Origin: DYIU01 sp038326775
GTDB lineage: Bacteria; Actinomycetota; Geothermincolia; Fen-727; Anoxymicrobiaceae
Length of the DNA: 64,000 bases
Assembly (NCBI GenBank): GCA_038326775.1
Contig: JBBQKJ010000011.1
Span: forward strand, 4,394-68,393
Direction of reading: 5' to 3'
In this document: positions 42,657 through 50,849 of the stretch, in pieces
How the letters are laid out: each line of letters begins with the position of its first letter
Position numbering within the stretch: the first letter of the stretch is position 1
Made by a program: the position numbers and the translations under genes
The notes under the pieces: generated by a model
Databases searched by the model: none
Told to the model about the DNA's origin: nothing
Seen by the model: only the letters and a program-made list of their open reading frames with translations

Positions 42657-42775
42657 TCAAACCCCAAACTGACCGCTTGACCGAAAGTCCCCGCGTTTAT
42701 GCCCCAACGTCAGAATATTACCACCAATCGAGCTCCCACAACCTCCGCTGCCGGAAGTTCTTTCACGTCCGGGCC

Positions 42776-43636
42776 TCAATCACCGACGCGCACGAGCTCG
42801 TACTCGCGGCTTCCGAGCCCGAGCTCCTGGGCCCAGGCGAGCTGGCGGTTCCAGGAAGCCCCGTGGGCGCCGAGGAACGTTTCCCGCATCGCCTCGTCGG
42901 GCGCGTTGCCATCGAGCGCCCGGTCCATGATGGACCGCATGACCAGCTCCGCGGCAGCCTGGTCGATGGCCACCGGGTCCTTCGAGGCGAGGTAGCCGAT
43001 ATCGGCTACGGCTGGAGGGGCGCTGAAGTTCCAGCAGTCGCAAGTGGGCGTTATGTTTATGAGGAAGTTGAAGAAGCCCGCGCGCCCCTTTTTGTTGGCG
43101 AGCACTCCGAAAACTATCTCCGCGAGCTTCTCCTGGGCTTCCCGGGGGTCGCCGCGCCACATCACCTTGATGGCCCGCTCGCCACAGAGCGCCTGGCACT
43201 CGCCGCAGCCGATACAGGCGTCGTTATCGAAGACTATGGCGTTGTCCCCGATGCTGATAGCGCCGGCGGGACAGTTGTCGAGGCACTCCTCGCACAGGGT
43301 GCACCTGCCCTCCTCGAGCGAAGGGCGCACCTGGCTGTGGACAGCCATCTTCATCAACCGCCCAGCGGCGCCCATGCCAAGGTTCTTGATGGTGGCGGCG
43401 AAGCCGGTAAGAGCGTGGCCTGTCACGTGAGAGACGACCACCAGGCTGTTGGCGTCGTGGATGGCCGAGGCCACGTCTATCGAGCCAAAGTGCTTCAATC
43501 CCACCTTCACCGGGGTTACGTCGCTGCCACGCAGACCGTCGGCGATGAGGACCGGCGCCCCGGTTGCTGAGCGGGAGAAGCTGTGCTCCTCTGCAACCAC
43601 CAGGTGGTCGCGGGCGAAGTAAACTTTTGAAGCCAC
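42776..43636 (-). CDS. DUF362-type ferredoxin protein with an internal N-terminal deletion
   Basis: A 286-residue DUF362 protein. Conserved parts are present: ATGAPVLIADGLRG, VVSHVTGHALTGFAATIKNL and GMG, the two 4Fe-4S motifs CTLCEECLDNCPAGA and CIGCGECQALCGE, and the C-terminal GYLASKDPVAIDQAAAEL. DUF362 proteins usually have about 90 more residues between the opening KVYFA and the HL-xx-A-xxHGF segment. Here MASKVYFAR runs directly into DHLVVAEEHSFS, so a block of N-terminal domain is missing in frame. Whether the remainder folds is unclear. The second cluster motif is also short of the final Pro. Confidence 0.8.
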   Translation of the reverse strand: MASKVYFARDHLVVAEEHSFSRSATGAPVLIADGLRGSDVTPVKVGLKHFGSIDVASAIHDANSLVVVSHVTGHALTGFAATIKNLGMGAAGRLMKMAVHSQVRPSLEEGRCTLCEECLDNCPAGAISIGDNAIVFDNDACIGCGECQALCGERAIKVMWRGDPREAQEKLAEIVFGVLANKKGRAGFFNFLINITPTCDCWNFSAPPAVADIGYLASKDPVAIDQAAAELVMRSIMDRALDGNAPDEAMRETFLGAHGASWNRQLAWAQELGLGSREYELVRVGD

Positions 43637-43730
43637 CGCAACCCCCTCCCTGCCCGGATTATATCCCGATACGCATCCCGGGGAAATAAGACCCCAGCCG
43701 GCCTCTCGATGTTGCCTCCCCGGGCCGTGA

Positions 43731-43736
43731 TATAAT
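43731..43736 (+). promoter_or_regulatory. Probable -10 box of the acetoacetate-decarboxylase-family gene
   Basis: TATAAT lies 36 bases before GTG 43772. A -35 box at standard spacing (GATGTT) is weak; TTGCCT at 43712 is closer than usual. Confidence 0.45.
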
Positions 43737-43771
43737 TTCCCCCGGTTAATCGATCATCGGAGGTGGTATCC

Positions 43772-44656
43772 GTGCAGGACGACTTTTTCCAGGGAGTCGA
43801 CCAGGTAGAACTCGAGATCGGCGGCGGCGCCATTAAGTTCCCCATCTTCTACCGGGACGCTCGCATGTTCACGATCGTGTTACCGGCGAGCCTGCGAAAG
43901 CTTAAGCGCGCTTTGCCCGACGTGAGGTTTACCCCTGCCCAGATAGTGCCGGGAGTCGGAGCGCTCGCCCTGACCGCGTTCGAGTACTACGACACGGACA
44001 TCGGGCCTTATAACGAGTTCTCCATGGGCATCCTTCTAAACGCCCCGTACTTCGTGCCCGTCCCCGGCTACAACATGCTGCGGCAGACGTTCGCCAACCT
44101 CTTCAACGCCTTCATCTGGCAATTGCCCGTGACCACCGAGATAGCGTTGAGGGGCGGCGTCGACTTCTACAACTACCCGAAGTCCATCTGCGATATCGAT
44201 TTCAGCGAAACCCAGAGCCGCATCACCTGCGACCTGTTCCGGGACGGCGACCAGATAATCACCATGTCCGGCGAGAAAGCATCCACGCGCAACCTGGGCG
44301 AGAAAAAGTTCCTTTGTAATCTCTACCAGTCAAGGCAACCGCAGCTCGCCGAGTTCAAGATGAACGTCATCCAGGGAAACATCTCGTGGTTCCCGACAAA
44401 CGTCTCCTGGGCTTTCAACCGCTCGAACGAAACAGGTCATGACCTATCCGAAATGGTGATAGGCAACCGCGCGGCGATGTACTTCTACTTTCCCAGGATA
44501 CAGGGCATCCTCTACGGGCCGGAGCACATGCCCATCCCACTGATGAACTACGTGGTCAAGAGGCCGGGTTTCCTTCCCGCGCCGGAGGCCGGGAAGCCCG
44601 CCGCGAAGAAGCCGGCGGCTAAGAAGCCCGCGGCTAAGAAGAAGACTGCTCCGTAG
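43772..44656 (+). CDS. Acetoacetate-decarboxylase-family protein with Lys/Ala/Pro-rich C-terminal tail
   Basis: A 294-residue protein. The ADC fold is suggested by FTIVLPASLRKLKRALPD, the strand YYDTDIGPYNEFSMGILLN and the GGVDFYNYPKSICDIDF block, which matches the G-x-G-YPK region carrying the active-site area of ADC-like enzymes. It may decarboxylate or bind a beta-ketoacid, or act on another small molecule. The last 20 residues are PAAKK repeats like those at the N-terminus of HdrA. Start GTG 43772 has GGAGGT at optimal spacing. It is followed 23 bases later by a membrane protein gene. Confidence 0.78.
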   Translation: MQDDFFQGVDQVELEIGGGAIKFPIFYRDARMFTIVLPASLRKLKRALPDVRFTPAQIVPGVGALALTAFEYYDTDIGPYNEFSMGILLNAPYFVPVPGYNMLRQTFANLFNAFIWQLPVTTEIALRGGVDFYNYPKSICDIDFSETQSRITCDLFRDGDQIITMSGEKASTRNLGEKKFLCNLYQSRQPQLAEFKMNVIQGNISWFPTNVSWAFNRSNETGHDLSEMVIGNRAAMYFYFPRIQGILYGPEHMPIPLMNYVVKRPGFLPAPEAGKPAAKKPAAKKPAAKKKTAP

Positions 44657-44679
44657 AACCGTTAACAAGGGGGAAGACG

Positions 44680-45240
44680 TTGAGAACACCTGGCGCTGTG
44701 TGTGGCTGCGGATGCGGCTGTGGAGGCGAGGCGGAGCAGGTCGACTGGCCCGAGCCCGATAAGGGCGCGATGAGGTTCCTCATAGGCTCCGGAGTCTGGA
44801 TGCTGGCTTACGGCGGCTACGCGGTCGCCCGCAGGCGGCCCAGGTGGTTTCCTATCTGGCTGGCCGCCTTCGTGACCTGGTTCACCCTCTGCAAGTACCT
44901 CATCTGCACGCGCTGTGAGAACTACGGCAAAGCCTGCGACTTCTACTATCTGGGGAAATGGGCGGCGCGCCTTTTCCCGGCTCAGCCCGGCCGCTCACTT
45001 GACACCACGGGCATAATCGCCGAAGGCGGTTCGGTCGCGGTGCTCCAGTTTCTCCCGGCGCTCGCGGCGCTGGGCAACTGGCGCATGTTCTTCACCTTCG
45101 CCGCCGCACTGGCCACCAACCAGGGGGCCCAGATCACGATATGCTGCAGGCGTTGCATACGGTACTCGACCGACCCCTGGAAGCGAGAAACCTGCCCGAG
45201 CTACAAGCTGGCCGAGAAGCTTTTCTCGCCGAAAGAGTGA
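44680..45240 (+). CDS. Cys-rich membrane protein of unknown function
   Basis: A 186-residue protein starting with TTG 44680. The N-terminus has four alternating cysteines (CGCGCGCGGE), a possible metal site. Two hydrophobic regions follow (MRFLIGSGVWMLAYGGYAV, FPIWLAAFVTWFTLC), then CTRCENYGKACDFYYLGKWA, and later another helix pair. A second Cys set, ICCRRCIRYSTDPWKRETC, lies near the C-terminus. I do not recognise the family. It is probably co-transcribed with the ADC-like gene. Cysteine content suggests metal or cluster binding at the membrane. Confidence 0.7.
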   Translation: MRTPGAVCGCGCGCGGEAEQVDWPEPDKGAMRFLIGSGVWMLAYGGYAVARRRPRWFPIWLAAFVTWFTLCKYLICTRCENYGKACDFYYLGKWAARLFPAQPGRSLDTTGIIAEGGSVAVLQFLPALAALGNWRMFFTFAAALATNQGAQITICCRRCIRYSTDPWKRETCPSYKLAEKLFSPKE

Positions 45241-45252
45241 AACCGTCCCCGC

Positions 45253-45639
45253 TCAGCGGACGTCACCGGAATCGGAGAGGGTCTCGAGAAACCTGACCAG
45301 CTTTCCGAGGGTCTCGTCGCTTATCACGTGTTCGATCTCGCAGGCGTCCCTGTCGGCCACCTCGTCATCCACGTCAAGGACGTTGATGAAGAACTGCTTT
45401 ATCACCACGTGCTTGCGGTCCAGCCCCTTGGCGATGCGGCGGCCCCTGGCAGTGAGCTCTATGCGCCGGTACTTGTCGTGGGTGACAAGCGAGTTCTCCA
45501 CCAGTCTGTCCACCATCTCTGAAACGCTGGGATAGGAGATGCCGAGCGAGTTGGCGATGTCCTTGACCCGGACCTCGCCGGCGCTCTCGGCTATCTCGTA
45601 GATAGCCTCCAGGTATCGTTCGAACGCGCTGGTGCCCAT
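45253..45639 (-). CDS. DtxR/MntR-family metal-dependent repressor
   Basis: A 128-residue regulator with an N-terminal winged helix (AFERYLEAIYEIAESAGEVR, then VKDIANSLGISYPSVSEMVD) and the metal-binding dimerisation domain (HVVIKQFFINVLDVDDEVAD, RDACEIEHVISDETL). The Cys and Glu in DACEIEH match the ancillary and primary metal ligands of the family. No SH3 domain is present, so it is the short MntR form. It starts at ATG 45639, overlapping the feoC stop by one base, as last gene of the feo operon. It likely represses that operon when iron is replete, through the site at 48693-48706. Confidence 0.9.
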   Translation of the reverse strand: MGTSAFERYLEAIYEIAESAGEVRVKDIANSLGISYPSVSEMVDRLVENSLVTHDKYRRIELTARGRRIAKGLDRKHVVIKQFFINVLDVDDEVADRDACEIEHVISDETLGKLVRFLETLSDSGDVR

Positions 45640-45881
45640 CAGGAGGAGCCTCCCTCTTCGTTCCCCGGGCAGGCCGCGGCGAAGACGCACGAAGCGCAGG
45701 ATACCACCCCGCACCCCTCGCATTCCTCTCCGGGACGGTACACCTGGAGCCGGCCTTTCCTCTCGAGGAACTCGAGCATCCCTTGAAGGGCGCTCTCCTC
45801 CACGTCCAGGCGCCTCGCGAGCTCCTTTACCGTCATCGGACCTTTGTTATTCTTTATCTCACGTACTATTTCATCAAGCAT
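45639..45881 (-). CDS. feoC: FeoC-like transcriptional regulator
   Basis: An 80-residue FeoC-like protein: a winged helix (LDEIVREIKNNKGPMTVKEL, then ARRLDVEESALQGMLEFLER) followed by CEGCGVVSCASC and a final CPG. In other bacteria FeoC-type Cys clusters bind [4Fe-4S] and protect or regulate FeoB. ATG 45881 has GGTGA upstream. It lies between feoB and the DtxR-type gene, overlapping the latter by one base. Confidence 0.85.
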   Translation of the reverse strand: MLDEIVREIKNNKGPMTVKELARRLDVEESALQGMLEFLERKGRLQVYRPGEECEGCGVVSCASCVFAAACPGNEEGGSS

Positions 45882-45930
45882 ACTCGTCACCGCCCTGCGC
45901 GCCTGAAGAGAGACGCATCAAGGTCCAGTC

Positions 45931-47979
45931 TCACCTGCCGAGGCCGAAAAGGAGTCCAACCCTGTATATGATGAACGCCACCAGCCACGCCAGCGCCAGC
46001 GAATAGGCGATGGTGAACGCCGCCCACTTCCACGAGCCGGTCTCTTTACGGATGACAGCGACCGTCGCAAGGCACGGCGTGTAAAGCAGCGTGAATGCCA
46101 TGAAGCAGTAGGCTGTGAGCGGCGTGAATATCTGCTGGAGCCCGGCTGATATCGCGGTTCTGTCCGCGCCGACCCCGAGGAGGGCCCCGTAGGTACTCAC
46201 TACAATCTCCTTTGCCACAAAGCCGAACAAGAGCGCGACCACCGCGCGCCATTCGAAGCCGAGCGGCTTGACCAAGGGCTCCAGCGCCCGGCCTATCATT
46301 CCCGCCGCGCTGGAGGCGCTACCGTACTTGACGCCTGGCGGCAGGTAGGAAAGCAGCCAGATGACGACCGAGCCGGCCAGGATAACCGTGCCTGCCTTGC
46401 GCAGGAAAAGCGAGCCCCGGTCCCACATGTGGACCAGCGTTCCCTTCAGAGTCGGCCAGCGATAAGGGGGGAGCTCCATGACGAACGGCTCGCTCTCCCC
46501 GGGAAAAAGGAACTTGCGGAACAGCTTTGCCATGGCCACCGCCAGGATCACGCCCAGCAGGTAGAGAGAGAAAGTCACCGTCCCCTGGTTGGCCGCGAAG
46601 AACGCCGCGGTGAAGAGCGCGTACACAGGCAGGCGCGCGGTACAGGACATCAGCGGGTTCACCAGTATGGTGATCATGCGGTCCTTGTCGCTCTCCAGTG
46701 TACGGGTGGCCATCACCGCCGGCACGTTGCAGCCGAACCCCATGACCATGGGGATGAACGACTTGCCGTGCAGACCCAGCCAGTGCATGATGCGGTCCAT
46801 GATGAAGGCCGCCCTCGCCATGTACCCGGTGTCCTCCAGTATCGAGATGCAGATGAAGATGATGAATATCTGCGGGAGGAAGACCAGCACCGCCCCCACC
46901 CCTCCCACCACGCCGTCCACCAGCAGGGAGCGCAGCCACTCGGGCGACGCCAGGTTGCTGTTGATGAGGTTGGCGAGCCCCCTCATCAGCCTGTCAATCC
47001 AGTGCATGGGGAACTTGCCCAGGAAGAAGGTGAGGAAGAACATGAGCCACATGAAGAAGGCGAAAAAAGGGAACCCGAGTATACGGTTGGTCAAAACGTT
47101 GTCTATCCTGTCGGAGGTGGTCAGCGCCTCATCGCGCTTCCTCTTGACCGCCTCCCGGACCACGCCGGACACGAAGCCGTAGCGCATGTCCACGACGACC
47201 GTCTCGATGTCGTCGCCGAAGATGGAGAGCAGGTGCCGTCGGCTATCGGAGAGCTGCCGGAACAACTCGCAGCCCGGCTCGCAGTTCGACAGTATGTCTT
47301 TCTCGACCCTCTCGTCCTCCTCCAGGAGCTTCACCGCGAGCCAACGCGACGAGTACCTGCCCATGAACTCCCTCGAGACACGCTCCTCGGCCTGGATGGC
47401 CTGCTCGAGCTTGGCTATCTCCTCCTCGGTCTCCCTCCCGTAGTTGACGTGCACGTCGCGGAAGTGAGCCTCGCCCCTGATGGCCGAGACGATGACCCGC
47501 TTGAGCTCGTCGGTGCCGCGGTTTCGCAGGCCCACCATGGGGACCACCGGGAGGCCCAGCAGTTCGGATAGCAGTTCCAGGTCAATCTGGACTTCGCGCC
47601 CCTCGGCGACGTCCATCATGTTGAGCGCGACGACGATGGGGACGCCCAGCTCCATGAGCTGCGTGGTGAGGTAGAGGTTGCGCTCGATGTTGCTCGCGTC
47701 AACGACATCGACGACGACGTCGGGCTTCTCGGAGGCGATGAAGTCCCTGACTATCACCTCTTCCAGCGAGTAGGCGGTCAGGCTGTAGGTGCCGGGGAGG
47801 TCCACGACCGTGAAGACGTAACCCTCGTACTTGCTGGTGCCCTCCTTTTTCTCTACGGTGACGCCCGGCCAGTTGCCTACGTGCTGGCGCCCGCCGGTGA
47901 GGTTGTTGAAGACGGTGGTCTTGCCGGCGTTTGGGTTGCCGGCGAGCGCGACCGTTGCCCTGACGGGTTTATCCGCCAT
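45931..47979 (-). CDS. feoB: Ferrous iron transporter FeoB
   Basis: A 682-residue FeoB. The N-terminal G domain shows GNPNAGKTTVFNNL (G1), PGVTVEKKEG (G2), DLPGTYSL (G3) and ALNMMD (G4). After an alpha-helical spacer, eight or more membrane helices follow, with the gate motifs of FeoB such as GFGCNVPAVMATR and TPCLATVAVIRKETGS. It imports Fe2+ across the cytoplasmic membrane, driven or gated by GTP hydrolysis. It is ten bases downstream of feoA2 and 50 bases upstream of feoC. The length is standard. Confidence 0.97.
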   Translation of the reverse strand: MADKPVRATVALAGNPNAGKTTVFNNLTGGRQHVGNWPGVTVEKKEGTSKYEGYVFTVVDLPGTYSLTAYSLEEVIVRDFIASEKPDVVVDVVDASNIERNLYLTTQLMELGVPIVVALNMMDVAEGREVQIDLELLSELLGLPVVPMVGLRNRGTDELKRVIVSAIRGEAHFRDVHVNYGRETEEEIAKLEQAIQAEERVSREFMGRYSSRWLAVKLLEEDERVEKDILSNCEPGCELFRQLSDSRRHLLSIFGDDIETVVVDMRYGFVSGVVREAVKRKRDEALTTSDRIDNVLTNRILGFPFFAFFMWLMFFLTFFLGKFPMHWIDRLMRGLANLINSNLASPEWLRSLLVDGVVGGVGAVLVFLPQIFIIFICISILEDTGYMARAAFIMDRIMHWLGLHGKSFIPMVMGFGCNVPAVMATRTLESDKDRMITILVNPLMSCTARLPVYALFTAAFFAANQGTVTFSLYLLGVILAVAMAKLFRKFLFPGESEPFVMELPPYRWPTLKGTLVHMWDRGSLFLRKAGTVILAGSVVIWLLSYLPPGVKYGSASSAAGMIGRALEPLVKPLGFEWRAVVALLFGFVAKEIVVSTYGALLGVGADRTAISAGLQQIFTPLTAYCFMAFTLLYTPCLATVAVIRKETGSWKWAAFTIAYSLALAWLVAFIIYRVGLLFGLGR

Positions 47980-47988
47980 AGCGGCCCC

Positions 47989-48354
47989 TTATGACTCCTC
48001 CCTCGCCGGGGAGCCCTCTACACCTGCCCCCGGCCTTACCATGACCTTGTTGGCGACCCCCCTGCCCAGGCAGAGGCGGGTGTCCTTTACGGCCACGATA
48101 ACCGGTCCGGGGGCGTTGTTCCGCATCACCATGACTCGCGCGCCTGGTATCAGCCCCATGTGGTTCAGGCGGTGCACCAGCCTGTGTCCGCGGTCGGAGT
48201 GGTGGAGGTGGCCTCGCTTGTAAGTGATCTTCGGGCCGGCGTGGCCGGCCCCGGTGCCGTCGTGGTCGTGGTGCCTCAGGCCCCGTATCTCCGCCAGTAC
48301 ACCGCTCTCGCCCGGGCGCATGAAACCAAGGGGGATAAGGCCGCTAGCACTCAT
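47989..48354 (-). CDS. feoA: FeoA-domain protein with histidine-rich insertion
   Basis: A 121-residue FeoA-like SH3-fold protein: LIPLGFMRPGESGVLAEIRG then LNHMGLIPGARVMVMRNNAP and a final VANKVMVRPG. Between strands it has an extra loop of about 30 residues, HHDHDGTGAGHAGPKITYKR followed by HLHHSDRGHR, unusually rich in His. The loop could bind iron or another metal before delivery to FeoB. Start ATG 48354 overlaps the upstream FeoA gene by four codons. FeoA interacts with FeoB on the cytoplasmic side. Confidence 0.85.
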   Translation of the reverse strand: MSASGLIPLGFMRPGESGVLAEIRGLRHHDHDGTGAGHAGPKITYKRGHLHHSDRGHRLVHRLNHMGLIPGARVMVMRNNAPGPVIVAVKDTRLCLGRGVANKVMVRPGAGVEGSPAREES

Positions 48355-48655
48355 CCTCCGGCACCTCCACCCATATGTCACCCGCCTCTTCCCTGCGCAG
48401 CGACAGGTGGAATCCCTTGAGCTTCAACTCGATGGGGTCGCCGAGCGGAGCCACCCGCTCGATTTTCACCGGGGTCCCCGCCACCACTCCCATGTCCATG
48501 AGGCGACGTCGCAGCTGGCGCCTGCAGGAAAGCCGGCGGATAGTCCCCGTGGCGCCGGTGGAAAGCTCACCCAGTGCGACTACCCGGGTCTTACCTGCAC
48601 TGTCCTCGGTGCCCGGCCGGCCCTGCCCGTTCCGTTCGCGCGCCCTTGTTCTCAT
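48344..48655 (-). CDS. feoA: FeoA-domain protein, first gene of the feo operon
   Basis: A 103-residue FeoA: ALGELSTGATGTIRRLSCRR, LMDMGVVAGTPVKIERVAPL and GDPIELKLKGFHLSLRREEA, all typical. The basic N-terminal 25 residues are extra. It overlaps feoA2 and starts 38 bases downstream of a DtxR-type operator. Two FeoA genes ahead of FeoB are common in anaerobes. Confidence 0.9.
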   Translation of the reverse strand: MRTRARERNGQGRPGTEDSAGKTRVVALGELSTGATGTIRRLSCRRQLRRRLMDMGVVAGTPVKIERVAPLGDPIELKLKGFHLSLRREEAGDIWVEVPEDEC

Positions 48656-48692
48656 CTTTTCCGCCTGGACAAATCGCCTTGAAACTCAATAA

Positions 48693-48706
48693 TTAGGCTT
48701 ACCTAA
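48693..48706. promoter_or_regulatory. DtxR/IdeR-type operator before the feo operon
   Basis: TTAGG-CTTA-CCTAA is a perfect 5-bp inverted repeat matching the arms of the DtxR iron-box consensus (TTAGG...CCTAA). It lies 38 bases upstream of feoA, and the operon encodes a DtxR-family repressor. Local sequence is A/T-rich, as expected for a promoter. Confidence 0.75.
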
Positions 48707-48766
48707 CTTCTGAATTGAGATTACCACCGGAAATCTGCCGTGTCAATAGGATTTTTCGCCGCCGCT

Positions 48767-49789
48767 CTACATGCGCGCGTTGAGCCAGGCCGCGATCTCG
48801 GGGGCGATTTCGTCCACGTTGTTGGTCAGCACCAGGTGCGGCGCGTCCTTCACGAGGAGGAACTCCTTGTCGCACGTCAGCCTGTCGTAGATGCTCCTCG
48901 TGTATTCGACGGTGAAGAGGGTGTCGCGCTCCCCCTGGATGACCATTACAGGCACCGATATCTGCTCGACCGGCTTCGGCGGCGGGGTGGTGGCGAGGGA
49001 AACCATCGCCTTCAGGGATATCGCACGGACCGCGAGCGGGTCTTTCCTGATGAACTCGAGCGCGTCAAACCCGAACCTGGTCATCTCTTTCTTGAGGTCG
49101 AGGTAGCCGGTCACGGGCACCCTCAGCTCCCCGAACAACCGGGCCAGCGGCTTGAGGCGGAAAGCGAACCTGGAAAGGGCGGGCCAGCGCGTCACGTCGA
49201 TGACCTCGGGCTCGTCAAACAGGGCGATATTGTGGCATACCGCTCCCTTAAGCCTGTCGTCCACGGCGGCCGCGTAGAAGGACACGATGCCGCCCTGGCT
49301 GCTCCCACAGATCGCCACCCGGTCGCCGAAACGGTGCCGCGCGTAATCGAGCGCCGCCAGCGCGTCGCGCAGGAGCTCGTCCACGGTGTAGCTGCCGCGT
49401 CGGCCCTGGCTGCGGCCGTGACCGCGCGGGTCCAGGCCGACTACGTTGAAACCGAGCACACGCATCTTGTGCAAGAACTCGACGTACAGCGCCGAATATG
49501 CCGTTGTGCCGGGGATGAAGACCAGCGCGGGGTCGGAGGGGCCGGCCGTAAGTACGTCGAGGTGAAGCTTGAGCCCATCGCACTCGAGCCAGTCCTCCTC
49601 GATGGTGTCCATGAGGCCGGGCAGGCCGATCATGTCCAGGAGGCTGTCGAAGTGCGCGTCCAGCTCGTGCTGCCCGTGAAGCCCTCCGGGCCGGTAGTAT
49701 TCAACGTACGTTTTTACTCCAGCGGCACCCACTGCTCCCGCGCCCCCCGCCAGCGCCGCCAGCGCCCATCCTTTCTTTTTCATCTCCAT
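48767..49789 (-). CDS. Alpha/beta hydrolase
   Basis: A 340-residue alpha/beta hydrolase with an N-terminal hydrophobic segment (GWALAALAGGAGAVGAAGV) that may be a signal anchor. The oxyanion region is ALVFIPGTTAYSALY, then GLDPRGHGRS, the nucleophile elbow ICGSSQGGIVSFYAA (Ser in GSSQGG), and a late His in KDAPHLVLTNN. It is probably a lipase, esterase or lysophospholipase-like enzyme. ATG 49789 places the anchor at the N-terminus; the frame stays open upstream to 49996 and beyond with a coding-like stretch, so the start is uncertain. Confidence 0.85.
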   Translation of the reverse strand: MEMKKKGWALAALAGGAGAVGAAGVKTYVEYYRPGGLHGQHELDAHFDSLLDMIGLPGLMDTIEEDWLECDGLKLHLDVLTAGPSDPALVFIPGTTAYSALYVEFLHKMRVLGFNVVGLDPRGHGRSQGRRGSYTVDELLRDALAALDYARHRFGDRVAICGSSQGGIVSFYAAAVDDRLKGAVCHNIALFDEPEVIDVTRWPALSRFAFRLKPLARLFGELRVPVTGYLDLKKEMTRFGFDALEFIRKDPLAVRAISLKAMVSLATTPPPKPVEQISVPVMVIQGERDTLFTVEYTRSIYDRLTCDKEFLLVKDAPHLVLTNNVDEIAPEIAAWLNARM

Positions 49790-50265
49790 CGCCTTTTCGT
49801 ATCGCGGCACAACGCTCCAGCAACCTGACTCAGCCGGTCGATCGACCACTTCTTTGTCAGTCATAGACGGCGTATTGAGCAATGATAATCGCAGGTGCCC
49901 GCAGTGTCGAACGTCTTTGTGGAACTCCGCGGCGGGCTGGAAGGCGAAGTCGATGTTCTTTCGCGTCCTCCCCTGGACCATCAAGTCCCCCGCCATTTCG
50001 TCGAGCTCTCTTAGAGCGAGCAGACCCGCGCCCGCAGTTATCTTAGCCCCCTCCGGATTCCAGCCTGGGGCGGCGGTCGAACATGAGCTTCAAACCGGTG
50101 TTTTTGCTTGCACCCGCCGGGTTTCCTCTCACTGGAACCTCGCATTGCCGAAATTGCCCATTGTAATGCGGTCTTAAGCAAAGCAAACAGATCAATGGTC
50201 TCAGCAAGGCGGGTAAGTGGTATCGTTTTCCAACGGGTTTCAAGTCACAGACCCTGGGAGGGCAG
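49790..50265. other. Gene-poor stretch with a possible coding remnant
   Basis: On the minus strand, roughly 49870-50045 reads ITAGAGLLALRELDEMAGDL followed by MVQGRTRKNIDFAFQPAAEF and HKDVRHCGHL, in frame with the hydrolase and with G/C-rich third positions. There is a GGAGGGGG ahead but no start codon. It may be the N-terminal part of a longer or decayed protein. The rest (50050-50265) shows nothing I can name. Confidence 0.35.
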
Positions 50266-50637
50266 ATGAGCAGAATTGAAGGCAGGACCGTTCTGGAGTT
50301 CCAGTCGGCAGCCGACGTGTGGGGGACGCTGGATAGCTGGGCCGAGGAGAAACAGTACAAGCTCAAGGCCCAGGACGGCATGGGTCGCGTTTACCAGAAG
50401 GGCAAGAACCTGGCGTTGCCGCCGATGACGCTGAGCGTTGTATGGACCGGTGCCGCGTACAGGCTGGAGGCCTGGGTGCGGTTTCCCATGATAAACAGGA
50501 TCTCTTCTTTCGGCATGCTGCCCGCAGAGGCCGTGATCGCCTCGGAAGGCGGCAAGATAGGGTTCATCCCCCGCGACAAGATGCGCAAGGAGCTGAATGA
50601 ACTCCTGGATAAGCTGGGCATCCCCCGGGTAACCTAG
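50266..50637 (+). CDS. Small conserved-looking protein of unknown function
   Basis: A 123-residue soluble protein beginning MSRIEGRTVLEFQSAADVWG after GGGAGGGCAG. It has an alternating strand/helix pattern (ALPPMTLSVVWTGAAYRLEA, FPMINRISSFGMLPAEAVIA) and a basic amphipathic C-terminal helix. I do not recognise a family; steroidogenic/START-like or lipid-binding folds are imaginable but unproven. It is alone on the plus strand with a terminator-like hairpin straight after it. Confidence 0.6.
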   Translation: MSRIEGRTVLEFQSAADVWGTLDSWAEEKQYKLKAQDGMGRVYQKGKNLALPPMTLSVVWTGAAYRLEAWVRFPMINRISSFGMLPAEAVIASEGGKIGFIPRDKMRKELNELLDKLGIPRVT

Positions 50638-50665
50638 GGTGCCGGCCTGGTCGGTATCACCCTTT
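50637..50665 (+). terminator. Terminator-like hairpin
   Basis: GGGTG and CACCC enclose a CCG/CGG inner stem with a TAT bulge, followed by TTTCTTTA. It begins at the stop codon of the small protein. Confidence 0.5.
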
Positions 50666-50849
50666 CTTTACCGGGCACCGGGCGGCGTTTCCAGAGCGGA
50701 CCCCCGCCGGTCTTGAAGCGCAATCCGGTTTGCGAATATGCTATGAGCGCAACCGGTACGACACCGGGGTCGGGCATCTCGAGTCACGGAAGGGACAATG
50801 AAGCTCGGATCTATTGAGTAGCTCGAGCTTTCGAAAGGGCAGGGGGCGC

